Assembly (NCBI GenBank): GCA_014925825.1
Contig: JACGCK010000567.1
Span: 1 to 14,144 of the forward strand
Direction: 5' to 3'
Source: Pholiota molesta
Lineage: Eukaryota > Basidiomycota > Agaricomycetes > Agaricales > Strophariaceae
DNA: 14,144 nt
Made by a program: the position numbers and the translations under genes. Below the pieces are notes generated by a model that was not told the origin of the DNA, made no database searches, and saw only the letters and a program-made list of their open reading frames with translations. Positions 13,101 through 14,144 of this stretch are shown one piece after another; position 1 is the first letter of the stretch; every line of letters begins with the position of its first letter.

Positions 13101-13830
13101 CCGTGTAGAGGAGCAATGAAACTACGTCAGTATTGCCATTAGCGGCGGCAAAGTGGAGGGGCGTGGATCCAGATGTGCCGACGATGGGCGCTGATGCATC
13201 GCGGCCTTTGTCAAGGGAATACTTCCTCGGTAACCTGTAGAAATAATGAGTTTCGTATGGAAATAGGACCGCGGGAGGATAGCCGAGAATAGACACACAC
13301 CGAGGAGCATTGACATCTGCGCCATGATCAATCAGGACTCTGACAACCTGCACATTGCCGCCCGCACAGGCAGCATGGAGTGGAAGCACGCCATCGAGGA
13401 CAGAGTTTATGGGCTGGCCGTTGTTGAGCGCATATTCGACGAGCCCGACATTGCCGGTGGCGGCGGCGGAGTGGAGGCCCAGGCTGGGAACTGGGAAAGT
13501 GTGAGCACCGAGTCTGGTTTCACAGGGAATAGGACGCCTACATTCAGTGGTGACATTGTACTTGGCCTCTGCCTTGTGGAATGCGCCCCGCATAGCGACG
13601 TGCATGGCCGGCAGCCAAGGGCTGTGGGGAAAGGCCTTTGCGGACGGAACGGTCGGCGGCCCTTGTAGGCTGCGACACTATTGTGGGGTTGCGACTCGGA
13701 CGCACGGCTCTGGTGCGCGCGGGTGGGGGATGGTGGTGGCGGGGTCAGAGGGGTGGGGCGAGCGCATGGAGAGACAGCGTCGTGCGGGGATTCGACGGTG
13801 GTGGTGGGATGGAGGAGAGGGCTGTGGATC
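10119..13830 (-). CDS. Large ankyrin-repeat protein with Ser/Pro-rich tail, frame-disrupted
   Basis: Start is probably the ATG at 13830, giving a Pro-rich leader (MTPGSTALSSIPPPPSNPRT). After KAFPHSPWLPAMHVAMRGAF come about four ankyrin repeats: LGLHSAAATGNVGLVEYAL (about 13500-13430), LPLHAACAGGNVQVVRVLI (about 13400-13300), STPLHFAAANGNTDVVSLLL (about 13170-13110) and GVTPEMLANQNGWVECAKVL (about 13065-13010). An intron at 13235-13300 follows DHGADVNAPR. The rest is a low-complexity Ser/Pro/Arg tail with recognisable islands: AYPVYGRGGSGRKLNSKYSL near 12600, an acidic GEGDDDNEEYYGKPIE near 11650, and RSRKRAKDPRRPSTADG before the last intron (10619-10670). The final exon, 10119-10618, is clean. 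Between about 13750 and 10700 the coding sense moves between frames at a dozen or so points, so no single translation exists. Ankyrin repeats bind proteins; the partner and role are unknown. Confidence 0.75.
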
Positions 13831-13972
13831 CCGGGGTCATAAGCGAGCGACTGATCAGACTTCCATATCGGGAGACGCTCAGCCTTCGTCCGTTTATCTC
13901 ATCTCCGTCCATTTCGCACCTGTTCTTCTCAGAATACACCGTCCTCGTCGAATCTCCACGACGACCACTATC
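13831..13972. promoter_or_regulatory. Upstream region of the ankyrin-repeat gene, possibly a bidirectional promoter
   Basis: The region upstream of the proposed start at 13830 is CT-rich on the plus strand, becoming more so toward 13972, like a fungal 5' UTR leading into an ATG at 13973. If that ATG is a real start, these 142 bp are a shared promoter. No TATA box is seen. Confidence 0.25.
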
Positions 13973-14144
13973 ATGTTCTCCATCCGATTCTCTCCTCCTG
14001 GACACCGCCCGCATCTGCACACCATCCGCATCTCGTGGTCGTTGGCACCCTTCTGGTCTCCGCCCAATGACCACTGCACACCCATGCATGCGCACGACCT
14101 GATTCTCCGGGACAATTACACGGAAATAACTTGCACCTGCATAT
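13973..14144 (+). CDS. Possible start of a plus-strand gene, cut by the window edge
   Basis: An ATG at 13973 preceded by a CT-rich leader (ccactatc just before it) opens 57 codons without a stop to the window end. The product begins MFSIRFSPPGHRPHLHTIR and is rich in His, Pro and Ser; codon third positions favour C. No family is recognised. Fifty-seven open codons in GC-rich DNA can occur by chance, and the minus strand is also open here, so this is tentative. Confidence 0.25.
   Translation, partial: MFSIRFSPPGHRPHLHTIRISWSLAPFWSPPNDHCTPMHAHDLILRDNYTEITCTCI

Overview
The window looks like nuclear DNA of a mushroom-forming basidiomycete (Agaricomycetes). Genes are closely packed on both strands and split by many 45-75 nt introns with GTNNGT donors and CTNAC-like branch sites. 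One gene resembles the CCL2-type beta-trefoil lectins known from that group. The organism is inferred from gene structure and families; no marker gene is present.

Layout, left to right. (1) 1-785, minus: 5' part of a very-long-chain 3-oxoacyl-CoA reductase gene, cut by the window edge and full of single-base frame breaks. (2) 786-1099: a short shared promoter. (3) 1100-3192, plus: an 11-exon PLP-dependent aromatic amino acid decarboxylase-type gene. It has one frame break in a G run, and phenylalanine at the position of the catalytic-loop tyrosine. (4) 3301-7530, minus: a complete 21-exon PEX1 gene (1030 codons), in frame throughout and convergent with gene 3. (5) 7775-8101, plus: a probable small unrecognised gene divergent from PEX1. 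(6) 8306-8885, plus: a four-exon lectin-like gene with a clear TATA box. (7) 8886-10118: intergenic DNA, then what is probably a long pyrimidine-rich 3' UTR of the next gene. (8) 10119-13830, minus: a large ankyrin-repeat gene with a long Ser/Pro-rich tail, whose reading frame hops many times. (9) 13973 to the end, plus: an open frame that may start another gene.

The genes do not form a pathway. PEX1 (peroxisomal receptor recycling) and the 3-oxoacyl-CoA reductase (fatty acid elongation) are ordinary housekeeping lipid/organelle genes. The decarboxylase-type enzyme belongs to aromatic amine or aldehyde metabolism, and the lectin resembles fungal defence lectins. The most interesting biochemical signal is the Tyr-to-Phe change in gene 3. 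The most important quality signal is that frame breaks crowd genes 1 and 8 while PEX1 is clean. Several breaks sit in short homopolymers, so uneven sequence accuracy is the leading explanation, with real gene decay as the alternative.
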